64,000 nt of DNA, from positions 186,001-250,000 of the forward strand of contig NZ_LMSG01000018.1 in assembly GCF_001428335.1 (NCBI RefSeq), read 5' to 3'. The position numbers and the translations under genes are program-made. Source of the DNA: Arthrobacter sp. Soil762 (GTDB taxonomy: Bacteria; Actinomycetota; Actinomycetes; Actinomycetales; Micrococcaceae). Positions 50,225 to 58,774 of the stretch are shown piece after piece (within the stretch, counting starts at the first letter, position 1; each line of letters starts with the position of its first letter). The notes under the pieces are model-generated. The model was not told the origin of the DNA. It searched no databases and was given only the letters and a program-made list of their open reading frames with translations.

Positions 50225-51000
50225 TGGGCACCCCGGCCATCCTCGTTGAAAACGTCACGGTCCACTACGGCGAGGTCCTGGCGCTCGATTCCGCCTCGCT
50301 CACCGTGGACGCCGCCCGGATCTGCGGCCTGATCGGCATGAACGGGTCCGGGAAATCCACCCTGTTCAAGGTGATCATGGGAATGATCAAGCCCGACGCC
50401 GGTCGCGTGCTGATCGGCGGACAGTCACCTACCAGCGCGCGAAAGGAGGGCGGGATCGGCTACGTGCCGCAGAGCGAGGATGTGGACTGGCAGTTCCCGC
50501 TGTCCGTCCGCGATGTGGTGATGATGGGCCGCTATGGGCACCAGGGTTTCACCCGGCGCCCCTCCAAGGCGGACCGCGCCGCCGTCGATCTGGCGCTGGA
50601 CCGTGTGGAACTGGGCGAGTACGCGGAGCGGCAGATCGGGCAGCTGTCCGGCGGGCAGAAGAAGCGTGCCTTTGTGGCCCGCGGCATTGCCCAGGGTGCC
50701 ACCATGATGCTCCTGGACGAACCGTTCGCCGGCGTGGACAAGCGCTCCGAGGCCACCATCACCAGGCTGCTGCGCGAGCTCGCCTCCGACGGCTGCACCA
50801 TCCTGATCTCCACCCACGACCTGCACGCGCTGCCCAATCTGTGCGACGAAGCCGTGCTCCTCATGCGCCGGGTCCTGATGCACGGCGCCCCGGAACTGGT
50901 GCTGCAGCCGGAGAACCTCGCCATGGCGTTCGGCCTGGATGTGCTGAACCGCGACCTCCCGGAACCCGCCCACCCCGCCACCACCGAGAGCAGGGGTTGA
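50224..51000 (+). CDS. manganese/zinc ABC transporter ATP-binding protein
   Basis: A 258-residue ABC ATPase: Walker A GMNGSGKST (residues 39-47), signature LSGGQ (about 141), Walker B MMLLDEPFAGVD (about 163) and H-loop STHD. The Tyr-rich opening VHYGEVLALD is typical of metal importers. Its ATG shares a base with the binding-protein stop. It powers the permease at 51004. Confidence 0.94.
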   Translation: MGTPAILVENVTVHYGEVLALDSASLTVDAARICGLIGMNGSGKSTLFKVIMGMIKPDAGRVLIGGQSPTSARKEGGIGYVPQSEDVDWQFPLSVRDVVMMGRYGHQGFTRRPSKADRAAVDLALDRVELGEYAERQIGQLSGGQKKRAFVARGIAQGATMMLLDEPFAGVDKRSEATITRLLRELASDGCTILISTHDLHALPNLCDEAVLLMRRVLMHGAPELVLQPENLAMAFGLDVLNRDLPEPAHPATTESRG

Positions 51001-51003
51001 CCC

Positions 51004-51882
51004 ATGGAACTCCTCGACATCCTGCTCGAACCGCTCAGCTACGACTTTATGGTCCGCGCCATCATCACCACCGCGCTCGCCGCCATCGTCTGTGCCGTGC
51101 TCAGCTGCTGGCTGGTGCTGATCGGCTGGTCCCTGATGGGCGACGCCGTCTCCCATGCCGTGCTGCCGGGCGTTGTGCTGGCGTACATTGTCGGCGCCCC
51201 GTTTGCCCTCGGCGCCCTGGTGTTCGCGCTGATCGCGGTGACCCTGATCGGCGTCGTCCGCAACACCAGCCGCGTGAAGGAGGACGCCGCGATCGGCATT
51301 GTGTTCACCTCGCTGTTTGCGCTCGGCCTGGTGCTGATCTCCGTCACGCCCAGCCAGACTGACCTGAACCACATCATCTTCGGCAACCTCCTGGGCGTCA
51401 GCATCCCGGACCTCATCCAGGTGCTGGTGCTCGGCGTCGTCGCGTTCGTCATCCTGATCCTAAAGCGCCGCGACCTGACCCTCTACGCGTTCGATCCCAC
51501 GCACGCCCACGCGATCGGGCTCTCCCCGAAACGGCTGGGGGCTCTGCTTATGGGGCTGCTGGCGCTGACGTCGGTGGTGGCGCTGCAGACCGTGGGCGTG
51601 GTGCTGGTGGTGGCCATGCTCATCATCCCCGGCGCCACCGCCTACCTGCTCACGGACCGCTTCAACCGGATGCTGGTCATCGCCCCGGTGATTTCATCCG
51701 TGTGCTCCATCGCCGGCATCTACTTCAGTTACTACCTGGACACCGCCTCAGGCGCCATGGTGGTGCTCACGCAGGGCGTGGTGTTCGCCGCCGTCTACCT
51801 GTTCAGCCCCCGGCAGGGACTGATCGGCACCCGGCTGGCGAAGGCCCGCCGCAGGAAGGCTGCCGCACTTCTGGTTGGCTAG
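51004..51882 (+). CDS. manganese/zinc ABC transporter permease
   Basis: A 292-residue ABC-3 family permease with about eight spans. The loop SWSLMGDAVSHAVLPGVVLAY and the later THAHAIGLSP are characteristic. It begins three bases after the ATPase stop and is the last gene of the operon; a DUF4097 gene converges 12 bases beyond. Confidence 0.94.
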   Translation: MELLDILLEPLSYDFMVRAIITTALAAIVCAVLSCWLVLIGWSLMGDAVSHAVLPGVVLAYIVGAPFALGALVFALIAVTLIGVVRNTSRVKEDAAIGIVFTSLFALGLVLISVTPSQTDLNHIIFGNLLGVSIPDLIQVLVLGVVAFVILILKRRDLTLYAFDPTHAHAIGLSPKRLGALLMGLLALTSVVALQTVGVVLVVAMLIIPGATAYLLTDRFNRMLVIAPVISSVCSIAGIYFSYYLDTASGAMVVLTQGVVFAAVYLFSPRQGLIGTRLAKARRRKAAALLVG

Positions 51883-51894
51883 GCCCCGCGTTGC

Positions 51895-52758
51895 CTACCG
51901 GGTGGGAACGGGGGAGCGCCGCACGGTGATGTCGCCGTAGGCGCTGCGGGCGCGGATCTCCACTTTGGCGTCCGTCTCGCGTGGCCCGGTGGTGGCATCG
52001 AGTCCGTTTCGGACGCGCCCGTACTTGGTGCTGAGGTCCAGCCACGCGGCGCTGCCTTCGCGGACGCCGATGGCCAACGAACCCGCGGCGGTCTGGAGGG
52101 TGAGGGTTCCGCGGGCCACCTCGCCGACCGTGATGTCGCCGTTGGAGGCCTTGATGGTGGTGGTGTCGCCGGCGCGTTCCAGGGAGACATCGCCGTTGGC
52201 GGCACTGACCTTGAGTTCACCGGCGGCATCCACGATGTACGTGCTGCCGTTGCCGTTCTTGACGCTGGCGGTACCGTCGATTTCCCGGATCCGGATCTTG
52301 CCCGAGCCCGTCTTGATTTCGGCCCGTCCCGCGACGCGTTCCACGGTCACGTCGCCCATGCCCGTGTGGACCCGGAGTTCCGTGGAGTGGTCGAGGTGGA
52401 CGTGGCCCATGTCCGTCTTCAGTTCGGCGGAGCTGAAGTCGCCCTCGCAGCGGAGATCGCCCATTCCGGACTTCAACTCCAGGCTGCAGCCGATGGGCAC
52501 CTCAACGGTGATATCCACGGCGCCGCCGTCGCTGAACCAGGTGTGGCGGCGCTGGGGTCGCAGCCTTACCTGCAGGCGTCCATCCGTGTAGTCCACGGTG
52601 GTCTGCTCCGCGGCCTTAATGTCCAGGGCCCGGGTTGCCTCGCGGGGCCGGATGTTGACTACGGTGTCGGTGCGGTTGCCGGCAACAATCAGAATGTCGG
52701 CACGGACGGACACGTCCACCACGACGGCGATTGGTTGGGGGGTCTCGAAGGTTTTCAT
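51895..52758 (-). CDS. DUF4097 beta-helix-like protein
   Basis: A 287-residue protein of short repeated beta strands (ELKSGMGDLRCEGDF, ELRVHTGMGDVTVERV, EIKTGSGKIRIREI, KVSAANGDVSLERA), the adhesin-like DUF4097 fold. No signal peptide or anchor is visible, so it seems cytoplasmic. ATG 52758 overlaps the stop of the upstream ribbon-helix-helix gene (TGATG), which fixes the start by coupling; ATG 52770 is an alternative. Function unknown; the tight pairing with a DNA-binding partner is the main clue. Confidence 0.85.
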   Translation of the reverse strand: MKTFETPQPIAVVVDVSVRADILIVAGNRTDTVVNIRPREATRALDIKAAEQTTVDYTDGRLQVRLRPQRRHTWFSDGGAVDITVEVPIGCSLELKSGMGDLRCEGDFSSAELKTDMGHVHLDHSTELRVHTGMGDVTVERVAGRAEIKTGSGKIRIREIDGTASVKNGNGSTYIVDAAGELKVSAANGDVSLERAGDTTTIKASNGDITVGEVARGTLTLQTAAGSLAIGVREGSAAWLDLSTKYGRVRNGLDATTGPRETDAKVEIRARSAYGDITVRRSPVPTR

Positions 52759-53273
52759 CAGCGTGCCCATCCTGTGAAGTTCTGCTCGCCGGGATCGCGG
52801 CGAATGGTGCGTTGGGTGGATTGGTTCCCGTTGAGGGCGTCCGCCACGGCCCGGATCAGCCAGGAGTTCACGGACAGGCCTTCAAGGCCGGCGGCCTCTT
52901 CAACCTGCTGCTTGAGGTGATCCGGAAGGCGGAGTGTCGTGCGGGAGGTGCTGGCGCCGTCGAACTCTTCCGGGGCCTGACGGGAAGGCTGGCTGGACCG
53001 TTCCGTCACCGCTTCGAAGTCGCTGGCGGCGGGCGGACTGGTGACCACAAACTCCGGATCGCGGCCCCGGAGCCGTACCTCCACCGACGCCGGGGCCAGC
53101 TCGAGGGTGATCTCGCTGGCAGCGTCGGAGAGGGCTTCGAGGAGGACCAGCCGGACGGTGGACTCCAGCGCGGCCGTGAGGCGGTCGCTGAGTTCCCGTG
53201 CCTCAGGGCCACCGGCTTCGGCGGCGACGCCCAGCTGATGCTGGACGGCTGATACGTATTGGTTGAGTTGCAT
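52758..53273 (-). CDS. ribbon-helix-helix (HicB/Arc-like) DNA-binding protein
   Basis: A 171-residue protein. Residues 105-150 (TSRTTLRLPDHLKQQVEEAAGLEGLSVNSWLIRAVADAL) form a ribbon-helix-helix domain close to the HicB/YlcI_YnfO class, and the N-terminal half is helical then strand-rich with an RLRGRDPEFVV segment. It is translationally coupled to the DUF4097 gene. Its promoter is packed with TGGTGTCA repeats, so it probably represses its own operon. No toxin gene is adjacent, so a toxin-antitoxin role is not supported. Confidence 0.82.
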   Translation of the reverse strand: MQLNQYVSAVQHQLGVAAEAGGPEARELSDRLTAALESTVRLVLLEALSDAASEITLELAPASVEVRLRGRDPEFVVTSPPAASDFEAVTERSSQPSRQAPEEFDGASTSRTTLRLPDHLKQQVEEAAGLEGLSVNSWLIRAVADALNGNQSTQRTIRRDPGEQNFTGWAR

Positions 53274-53333
53274 GACACCATTCTGACGTCATGCTGGTGT
53301 CACGTCAATGCTTTCCGGCGAATGATGGTGTCA
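53273..53333 (-). promoter_or_regulatory. autoregulatory promoter/operator of the RHH-DUF4097 pair
   Basis: On the minus strand TTGACG (53308-53303), a 17-base spacer and CAGAAT (53285-53280) end six bases before ATG 53273. The octamer TGGTGTCA occurs at 53295-53302 and 53326-53333, with its inverse TGACACCA at 53273-53280 and a TGACGTCA palindrome at 53284-53291. Such short repeated boxes over a promoter suit ribbon-helix-helix dimers. Confidence 0.7.
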
Positions 53334-53494
53334 CCGGTGGTGTCCCGGCTTGACGCTGGGGCTTCCGGCGGGGAAGCTGGACCGATGAAGTCCTGAGCAG
53401 CAGCCCGGCATTGCCGGGCTGTTCCCCCGAATCCAGGGCCGCCGTCGAGCACCAGTTCCGGCGGCCACACTGCGGAATCTTGCGAGGACTTGTC

Positions 53495-55207
53495 TTGACT
53501 GAACACCTGAACCTTTCCGGCGTCTCCCATGGCTATGGCGACCGGCTGCTGCTGGACGGAATCGGCCTGGTCATCACGGCCGGCGAGCATGTGGCCATCG
53601 TCGGCGAAAACGGCGCCGGCAAGTCCACCCTGCTCCGGATCCTGGCCGGGCTGGAAGCGCCCGACGAGGGAACTGCGGTCAGCCACGGCCGCGTTGGCTA
53701 CCTTGCCCAGACGCACGGCCTGCCCGAATCCTTCACGGTGGGCGCCGCCGTCGACGCGTCCCTGGCCTCACTCCGCGGCCTCGAAGCCGAGCTTGACCGG
53801 CTCGAGGCTGGTCTCGCCGATGCCGAGGACGACGAGCTGGAAACCTACGGCCGGCTGCAGACCGAGTACCAGCTGCGGGAGGGCTACGCCGCGGAATCCC
53901 GTGTGGAGGCGGCGCTCGACCGGCTGGGCCTGGGTGGCCTGGACCGGAAGCGGACGCTGGGATCGCTCTCCGGCGGCGAGCAGGAGCGCGTGGCGCTGGC
54001 GTGTGTCCTGGCCGATCCGGCGGACATCCTGCTCCTGGACGAACCCACCAACCATCTCGATGCCCGCGGAACCGCCTGGCTGGAGGACCGGCTGGCCGCC
54101 CATCGCGGGACAGTGGTGGTGGTGTCCCACGACCGCGTGCTGCTCCGCAAGGTGGCCAGTACCGTGATTGAGGTTGATGCCGAGCGCCGTACCGTGACCC
54201 GCTACGGCAACGGCTACGACGGCTACCTCCGCGAGAAGGCCGCCGAACGCCAGCGCTGGGTGCAGCAGTACCATGAGTGGATCGACGCGATGGAGGCGGA
54301 GCAGCGGCAGGCGGACACCGTGACCGACAGGATGGGCTATGCCCGCAAGCGCGACAACGACAAGATGGGCTTCGACTTCAAGGCCGGCACTTGGCAGAAA
54401 GCGGCCACCAGCAAGGTCCGCAACGCGCAGGAACGGCTCCGGCGGCTGGAAGCGAGCCCCATTGACCGACCGCCGGTGCCGCTGCGGCTTGCGGCGGAGC
54501 TCGCCGTGGAACCGGAGGTTCCTTCGGGTGCCTCCGTGGCGGCCACCGAATCCGGGGACGACTCCCTTTTGACCGCGTCGGCGGTCCTCGTTGCCCGCGG
54601 CGTCGCGGTTCCCGGCCGCCTGGGCGTTACTGACTTCGCGGCCCGCACGGGTGAGAAGATCCTCATCACCGGCCCGAACGGCGCCGGAAAATCCACGCTG
54701 CTCTCCGTGCTGGCGGGAACCCTGGAGCCCGTCGAAGGGTTGGTTCAGCGGCCTGCGCGGATCGGCTACTTACAGCAGGAACTCGAACTGCCGCAACGGC
54801 CCACGCTCCGCCTGCTGCCGGCCTTCGCGGCGGGCCTCGGCGGCAACATTGATGAGCACGCCGAGGCACTCCTGCGCCTGGGGCTGTTCCGCACCAGCGA
54901 GTTCCACGTCCCGGTAGGCAGCCTGTCCGCGGGCCAGCAGCGCAGGCTTGCCCTGGCCCGCTTGCTGCTGGGCGGCTACGGCACGCTGATTGTGGATGAA
55001 CCCACGAACCACCTGGCTCCCGTGCTCGTGGAGCAGCTCGAGGAGGCGCTCGCAGGCTTCACCGGGACCCTGGTTATGGTCAGCCACGACCGCGCCCTCC
55101 GGGACTGGTTTGCGCGGTGTGCGAAGAAGAGCGACAATTCGCGGACGGACGACGCCGGCCGCTGGATCCGGTACTCGATGGACAAGGGCGTGCTGGCCCC
55201 GGCCTGA
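53495..55207 (+). CDS. ABC-F family ATPase
   Basis: A 570-residue soluble protein with two ABC domains and no membrane span. Walker A motifs GENGAGKST (about residue 38) and GPNGAGKST (about 392), signatures LSGGEQER and LSAGQQRR, and two DEPTNHL Walker B segments are visible; the linker between domains (EKAAERQRWVQQYHEWIDAMEAE) is the ABC-F arm. These proteins act on the ribosome as translation factors or in antibiotic protection (TlrC/OleB-like in actinomycetes). Which applies here is unknown. TTG 53495 has GCGAGGA six bases before it. The 110 bases before it carry no gene. Confidence 0.88.
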   Translation: MTEHLNLSGVSHGYGDRLLLDGIGLVITAGEHVAIVGENGAGKSTLLRILAGLEAPDEGTAVSHGRVGYLAQTHGLPESFTVGAAVDASLASLRGLEAELDRLEAGLADAEDDELETYGRLQTEYQLREGYAAESRVEAALDRLGLGGLDRKRTLGSLSGGEQERVALACVLADPADILLLDEPTNHLDARGTAWLEDRLAAHRGTVVVVSHDRVLLRKVASTVIEVDAERRTVTRYGNGYDGYLREKAAERQRWVQQYHEWIDAMEAEQRQADTVTDRMGYARKRDNDKMGFDFKAGTWQKAATSKVRNAQERLRRLEASPIDRPPVPLRLAAELAVEPEVPSGASVAATESGDDSLLTASAVLVARGVAVPGRLGVTDFAARTGEKILITGPNGAGKSTLLSVLAGTLEPVEGLVQRPARIGYLQQELELPQRPTLRLLPAFAAGLGGNIDEHAEALLRLGLFRTSEFHVPVGSLSAGQQRRLALARLLLGGYGTLIVDEPTNHLAPVLVEQLEEALAGFTGTLVMVSHDRALRDWFARCAKKSDNSRTDDAGRWIRYSMDKGVLAPA

Positions 55208-55338
55208 CGCAGGCGTGCAGGGCCCCGGCAACGGTGAGATTTGCGCAAAGGAAAAGTTACGCACCGACCGGCAGGCGGAAACATCGGTGGCGGAAGATAG
55301 GCCTATGCCAGTCTCCCGCCGGCCGAAAGGATCTGTCC

Positions 55339-55686
55339 GTGATCACCAAGAACCTTTTCCTGCAGGGCATCTTCCCGTTTGAGGGCGCGGGGCTGGAAAA
55401 ACCCGTCCCCATCCATCGCGAACTCTCGCACTACGTTCCGGACGGCGTCATCAACCAAACGCTCTACTTCCGGGGCGGCAATTCCAGCAGTGAACTCATC
55501 ACCGTGGTGCTGATGCGGAACGGCGTGCCCATGCGCTATTTCCCCATCGGCGCCAAGAGCGATGTCCATGTGCCGCTGCGGGTGGTGGAGGACATCGACG
55601 GCGGCTCGGTGGTGGAGCTCTATCTCGCCGCACCGGATGGTGTTGGGGGATCCGTGGTGGTGGACCTGGGCATGGTGGAACACTGA
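55339..55686 (+). CDS. conserved small protein associated with nitrite reductase
   Basis: A 115-residue beta-rich protein (NLFLQGIFPFEGAGLEKPVPI then NQTLYFRGGNSSSELITVVLM and FPIGAKSDVHVPL). I recognise it only as a conserved actinobacterial protein found next to nirB; annotations as a molybdopterin oxidoreductase do not match its size. GTG 55339 has GAAAGGA seven bases before it. Its stop overlaps the nirB start (TGATG), so it is co-translated with nitrite reductase. Confidence 0.7.
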   Translation: MITKNLFLQGIFPFEGAGLEKPVPIHRELSHYVPDGVINQTLYFRGGNSSSELITVVLMRNGVPMRYFPIGAKSDVHVPLRVVEDIDGGSVVELYLAAPDGVGGSVVVDLGMVEH

Positions 55687-58202
55687 TGACCAGCGTGCTG
55701 GACCGGCCGCAGGGCAGGCACGCAGGCGCCGCGCCACGCCGTCGGCTGCTGGTGGTGGGCAACGGGATGGCGGGCGCCCGGGCCGTGGAGGAGATCCTGG
55801 CCCGCGGCGGCGCCGAGCAGTTCACCATCACCATGTTCGGCGACGAGCCGTACGGCAACTACAACCGGATCATGCTCAGCCACGTCCTCTCCGGCGAGGA
55901 AAGTGACGCCGACATCTTCCTGAACGCCCTGCCCTGGTACCGCGAGAACAGCATCACGCTGCACGCCGGGGTCCGTGTTGACCGGATCGACAAGTTCACG
56001 AAGCACGTCTTTTCCAATGACGGCCGCGTGACACCGTACGACACCCTCATCATCGCCACCGGGAGCCGCTCCCACATGCCGCCGATGGACGGGCTGTACA
56101 CACCTGGCGGGTCCGTGAAGCACGGTGTGTTCGGGTTCCGCACCATCGATGACACCCGCCGTATGGTCCAGCATGCGGAGCAGGAGCATCACCGGCGGGC
56201 GGTGGTGATCGGCGGCGGCCTGCTGGGCCTCGAGGCGGCCTACGGCCTGAAAAGCCACGGGATCGACGTGGAGGTGGTGCACTCCGGCGGGCACCTCATG
56301 AATGCGCAGATGGGACCCGACGGCGGCGCGGTGCTGCGGAGGAGCGTGGAGGCCTTGGGTATCCGGGTGCACACGTCCAGCCGCACCACTGCTGTCCTCG
56401 GGGGGGACACGGTCAGCGGCGTCAGCCTCCGGGACAGGGACGACATCGCCTGCGACATGGTGGTGGTGGCCGCGGGCATCCGGCCGAACGTGGACGTGGC
56501 TGTGCTGAGCGGGCTGCCGGTGGAGCGGGCCATTGTGGTGGATGACCGGCTGCGGGTCCAGGACGAAGACGATATCTACGCGGTGGGGGAGTGCGTCCAG
56601 CACCGCGGCGAGGTCTATGGGCTGGTGGCGCCGCTGTGGGAACAGGCCGTGGTGCTCGCCAACCACGTGACCGGCGTCGACACATCGTCGGCCTACCTGG
56701 GCTCCCGGACCGCCACCAAGCTCAAGGTCGCAGGTGTGGACGTGGCTTCCATGGGACTGCACGGCCCGGAACTCGACACGGACGAGCATATTGTCTTCTC
56801 GGAGCCCAGCCGCGGTGTCTTCAAGTCCATCGTGGTCCGCGACAACAAAATGGTGGGTGCCACGCTCCTGGGCGACAGCCGGAAGGTGGCCTACCTGACC
56901 CAGGCCTACGACCGCGGGCTACCGCTTCCGGAGGAACGGATCGCGCTGATGTTCGACGTCGGCGGGCCGGGTGAGGAGGCGGGCGTGGCCGAGCTCGACG
57001 ACCGCGCCCAGGTCTGCAACTGCAACGGCGTCAGCAAGAAGGCCCTGGTGGCCGCCGTGAAGGGCGGCTGCACCACGGTCTCCGGCGCCATGGACGCCAC
57101 CCGGGCCGGCAAGGGCTGCGGCTCCTGCAAGCTCCTGGTGAAGCAGGTGGTGGAGTGGGCCGCCGACGGCGCGGTGGAGGAGGACCCGGCCGCCAGCTAC
57201 TACGTGCCCGGGATCCCGCTGGACAAGCCGGCCCTGATGGCCGCCATCCGGAAACAGGGCCTGCGCTCCGTGTCCCAGGTGTTCACGGCCCTGGCTCCGG
57301 GGAGCGCCGAGGATGCGAAGTCCAAGATGGGCCTGGCCTCGTTGCTGAAGATGATGCTCGCGGACCGGTACATCGACGAACGCGACGCCCGGTTCATCAA
57401 TGACCGCGTGCACGCCAATATCCAGCGCGACGGCACCTTCTCGGTGGTCCCCCAGATGAAGGGCGGCGTGACGTCGGTGCAGCAGTTGCGCCGCATTGCC
57501 GACGTCGCCGAAAAGCACAACGTTCCCCTGATCAAGCTGACCGGCGGGCAGCGGATCGACCTGCTGGGGATCCCCAAGGAGGACCTGCCGCAGGTGTGGG
57601 CGGACCTGGACATGCCGTCCGGCTACGCCTACGGCAAGAGCTTCCGCACGGTGAAGACCTGCGTGGGCAAGGATTTTTGCCGGTACGGCACCGGCGATTC
57701 CACGAAGCTGGGCATCGAGATCGAGTCCCGGTTCCAGGGCATCGAGTCGCCGGCCAAGCTGAAGCTGGCTGTGTCCGGTTGCCCACGGAACTGCGCGGAA
57801 TCGCTGGTTAAGGACGTGGGTGTGGTGGCTGTGGAGGGCGGACGGTGGGAGATTTACGTCGGGGGAGCGGCGGGGGCCCACATCCGCAAGGGCGACCTGC
57901 TGGCCACCGTGGACGACCCCGAGGAGGTCAAGCTGCTGGCCGGCCGCTTTATGCAGTACTACCGGGAACAGGCCAACTGGCTGGAACGGACGTACTCCTT
58001 TGTGCCGCGGGTGGGCATCGAGCACCTCCGCGCGGTCATCGTGGACGATTCCGAAGGCGTCGCCCCGCAACTGGACGCCGCCATGCAGGCATCCGTGGAC
58101 AGCTACGTGGATCCGTGGAGTGAACGCGACGATCCACTCACGCCGGGCCAGTTCCGCACCTCCCTGCCGCTCACGGTCTTGCCCCAGGTGCCGGTCCGAT
58201 GA
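55686..58202 (+). CDS. nirB: NADH-dependent nitrite reductase, large subunit
   Basis: An 838-residue enzyme reducing nitrite to ammonium in the cytoplasm. FAD/NAD domains have LLVVGNGMAGARAVEEIL (about residue 18) and VVIGGGLLGLEAAYGL (about 175). A BFD-like [2Fe-2S] domain follows at about 441-485 (VCNCNGVSKKALV, GKGCGSCK). The sirohaem/[4Fe-4S] domain has CVGKDFC (about 658) and SGCPRNC (about 696), completing the four cysteines. Overlaps both neighbours by a few bases, forming an operon with the small protein before it and nirD after. Confidence 0.96.
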   Translation: MTSVLDRPQGRHAGAAPRRRLLVVGNGMAGARAVEEILARGGAEQFTITMFGDEPYGNYNRIMLSHVLSGEESDADIFLNALPWYRENSITLHAGVRVDRIDKFTKHVFSNDGRVTPYDTLIIATGSRSHMPPMDGLYTPGGSVKHGVFGFRTIDDTRRMVQHAEQEHHRRAVVIGGGLLGLEAAYGLKSHGIDVEVVHSGGHLMNAQMGPDGGAVLRRSVEALGIRVHTSSRTTAVLGGDTVSGVSLRDRDDIACDMVVVAAGIRPNVDVAVLSGLPVERAIVVDDRLRVQDEDDIYAVGECVQHRGEVYGLVAPLWEQAVVLANHVTGVDTSSAYLGSRTATKLKVAGVDVASMGLHGPELDTDEHIVFSEPSRGVFKSIVVRDNKMVGATLLGDSRKVAYLTQAYDRGLPLPEERIALMFDVGGPGEEAGVAELDDRAQVCNCNGVSKKALVAAVKGGCTTVSGAMDATRAGKGCGSCKLLVKQVVEWAADGAVEEDPAASYYVPGIPLDKPALMAAIRKQGLRSVSQVFTALAPGSAEDAKSKMGLASLLKMMLADRYIDERDARFINDRVHANIQRDGTFSVVPQMKGGVTSVQQLRRIADVAEKHNVPLIKLTGGQRIDLLGIPKEDLPQVWADLDMPSGYAYGKSFRTVKTCVGKDFCRYGTGDSTKLGIEIESRFQGIESPAKLKLAVSGCPRNCAESLVKDVGVVAVEGGRWEIYVGGAAGAHIRKGDLLATVDDPEEVKLLAGRFMQYYREQANWLERTYSFVPRVGIEHLRAVIVDDSEGVAPQLDAAMQASVDSYVDPWSERDDPLTPGQFRTSLPLTVLPQVPVR

Positions 58203-58585
58203 GCGCCGATCCGATCAGCACCGAGCCCGTCAGCACCACCGAGCCCGTCAGCACCACCAGCCACATCCTGGGCCCGGTGGACCAGATCCCGTTTGGCGAA
58301 GGGCGTGCCTTCGGGGTGGACGGCGAGCAGGTGGCGGTCTTCCGGCTGCGGGACGGGACCCTGCGCGCCCTGTCCGCGGTCTGCCCCCACCGCGGCGGCC
58401 CCATCGCGGACGGCACCATCGACCGGGAGGTGGTGATGTGCCCGCTGCACCAGCACACGTTCAGCCTGGAAACGGGCTGCTCCAGCACCGGTGCCGAACC
58501 TTTGCGCACGTACAGCGTCCAGGAGGATGCCGAACAGAACATTGTTCTGAAGTATCCCCAGATTCGTGGCAATAGTTTGGCTTAA
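58199..58585 (+). CDS. nirD: nitrite reductase, small subunit (Rieske-like)
   Basis: A 128-residue Rieske-fold protein that partners NirB. It retains both iron-sulfur boxes, CPHRGGP (about residue 63) and CPLHQHTF (about 81), so it can bind a [2Fe-2S] cluster; several assimilatory NirD proteins lack these residues. The N-terminus has a short duplicated TEPVSTTEPVSTT stretch. ATGA overlap with nirB. Confidence 0.94.
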   Translation: MSADPISTEPVSTTEPVSTTSHILGPVDQIPFGEGRAFGVDGEQVAVFRLRDGTLRALSAVCPHRGGPIADGTIDREVVMCPLHQHTFSLETGCSSTGAEPLRTYSVQEDAEQNIVLKYPQIRGNSLA

Positions 58586-58680
58586 CCGGGCCCGGGTGTA
58601 GCCCGCGTCACGTGCTGCGGTTTGAGTCTTGTAGGATGGAAAGGCCGCGCGAACTTCGACGTACTGTGACTTTCCATACA

Positions 58681-58715
58681 GAAAATTCCTTGAAACATCA
58701 AGAAACAGAATTTTC
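58681..58715. promoter_or_regulatory. nested inverted repeats upstream of permease gene
   Basis: GAAAATTC (58681-58688) and GAATTTTC (58708-58715) are perfect outer arms; between them CTTGA (58689-58693) and TCAAG (58698-58702) form an inner hairpin. The A/T content is striking against the GC-rich surroundings. It lies 60 bases before the permease start and could be an operator or an mRNA leader structure. The rest of the 189-base gap has a GGAA ribosome site only. Confidence 0.5.
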
Positions 58716-58774
58716 GGGATGGAGAAGTCCCTGCCAAGAGGTGCCGGCCAATCCCCTACCCACAAGGAATTGTT

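Noticed and set aside
52758..53273. Antitoxin of a HicAB-type toxin-antitoxin pair
   Set aside because: The ribbon-helix-helix domain fits, but no HicA-like or other toxin gene is adjacent; the partner is a DUF4097 protein.
53300..53716. A 138-codon minus-strand frame upstream of the ABC-F gene
   Set aside because: Most of it is antisense to the first ABC domain; no ribosome site or domain is visible.
53495..55207. Call of a specific antibiotic-resistance determinant
   Set aside because: ABC-F proteins include both housekeeping translation factors and resistance proteins; the sequence alone does not separate them and no antibiotic cluster is nearby.
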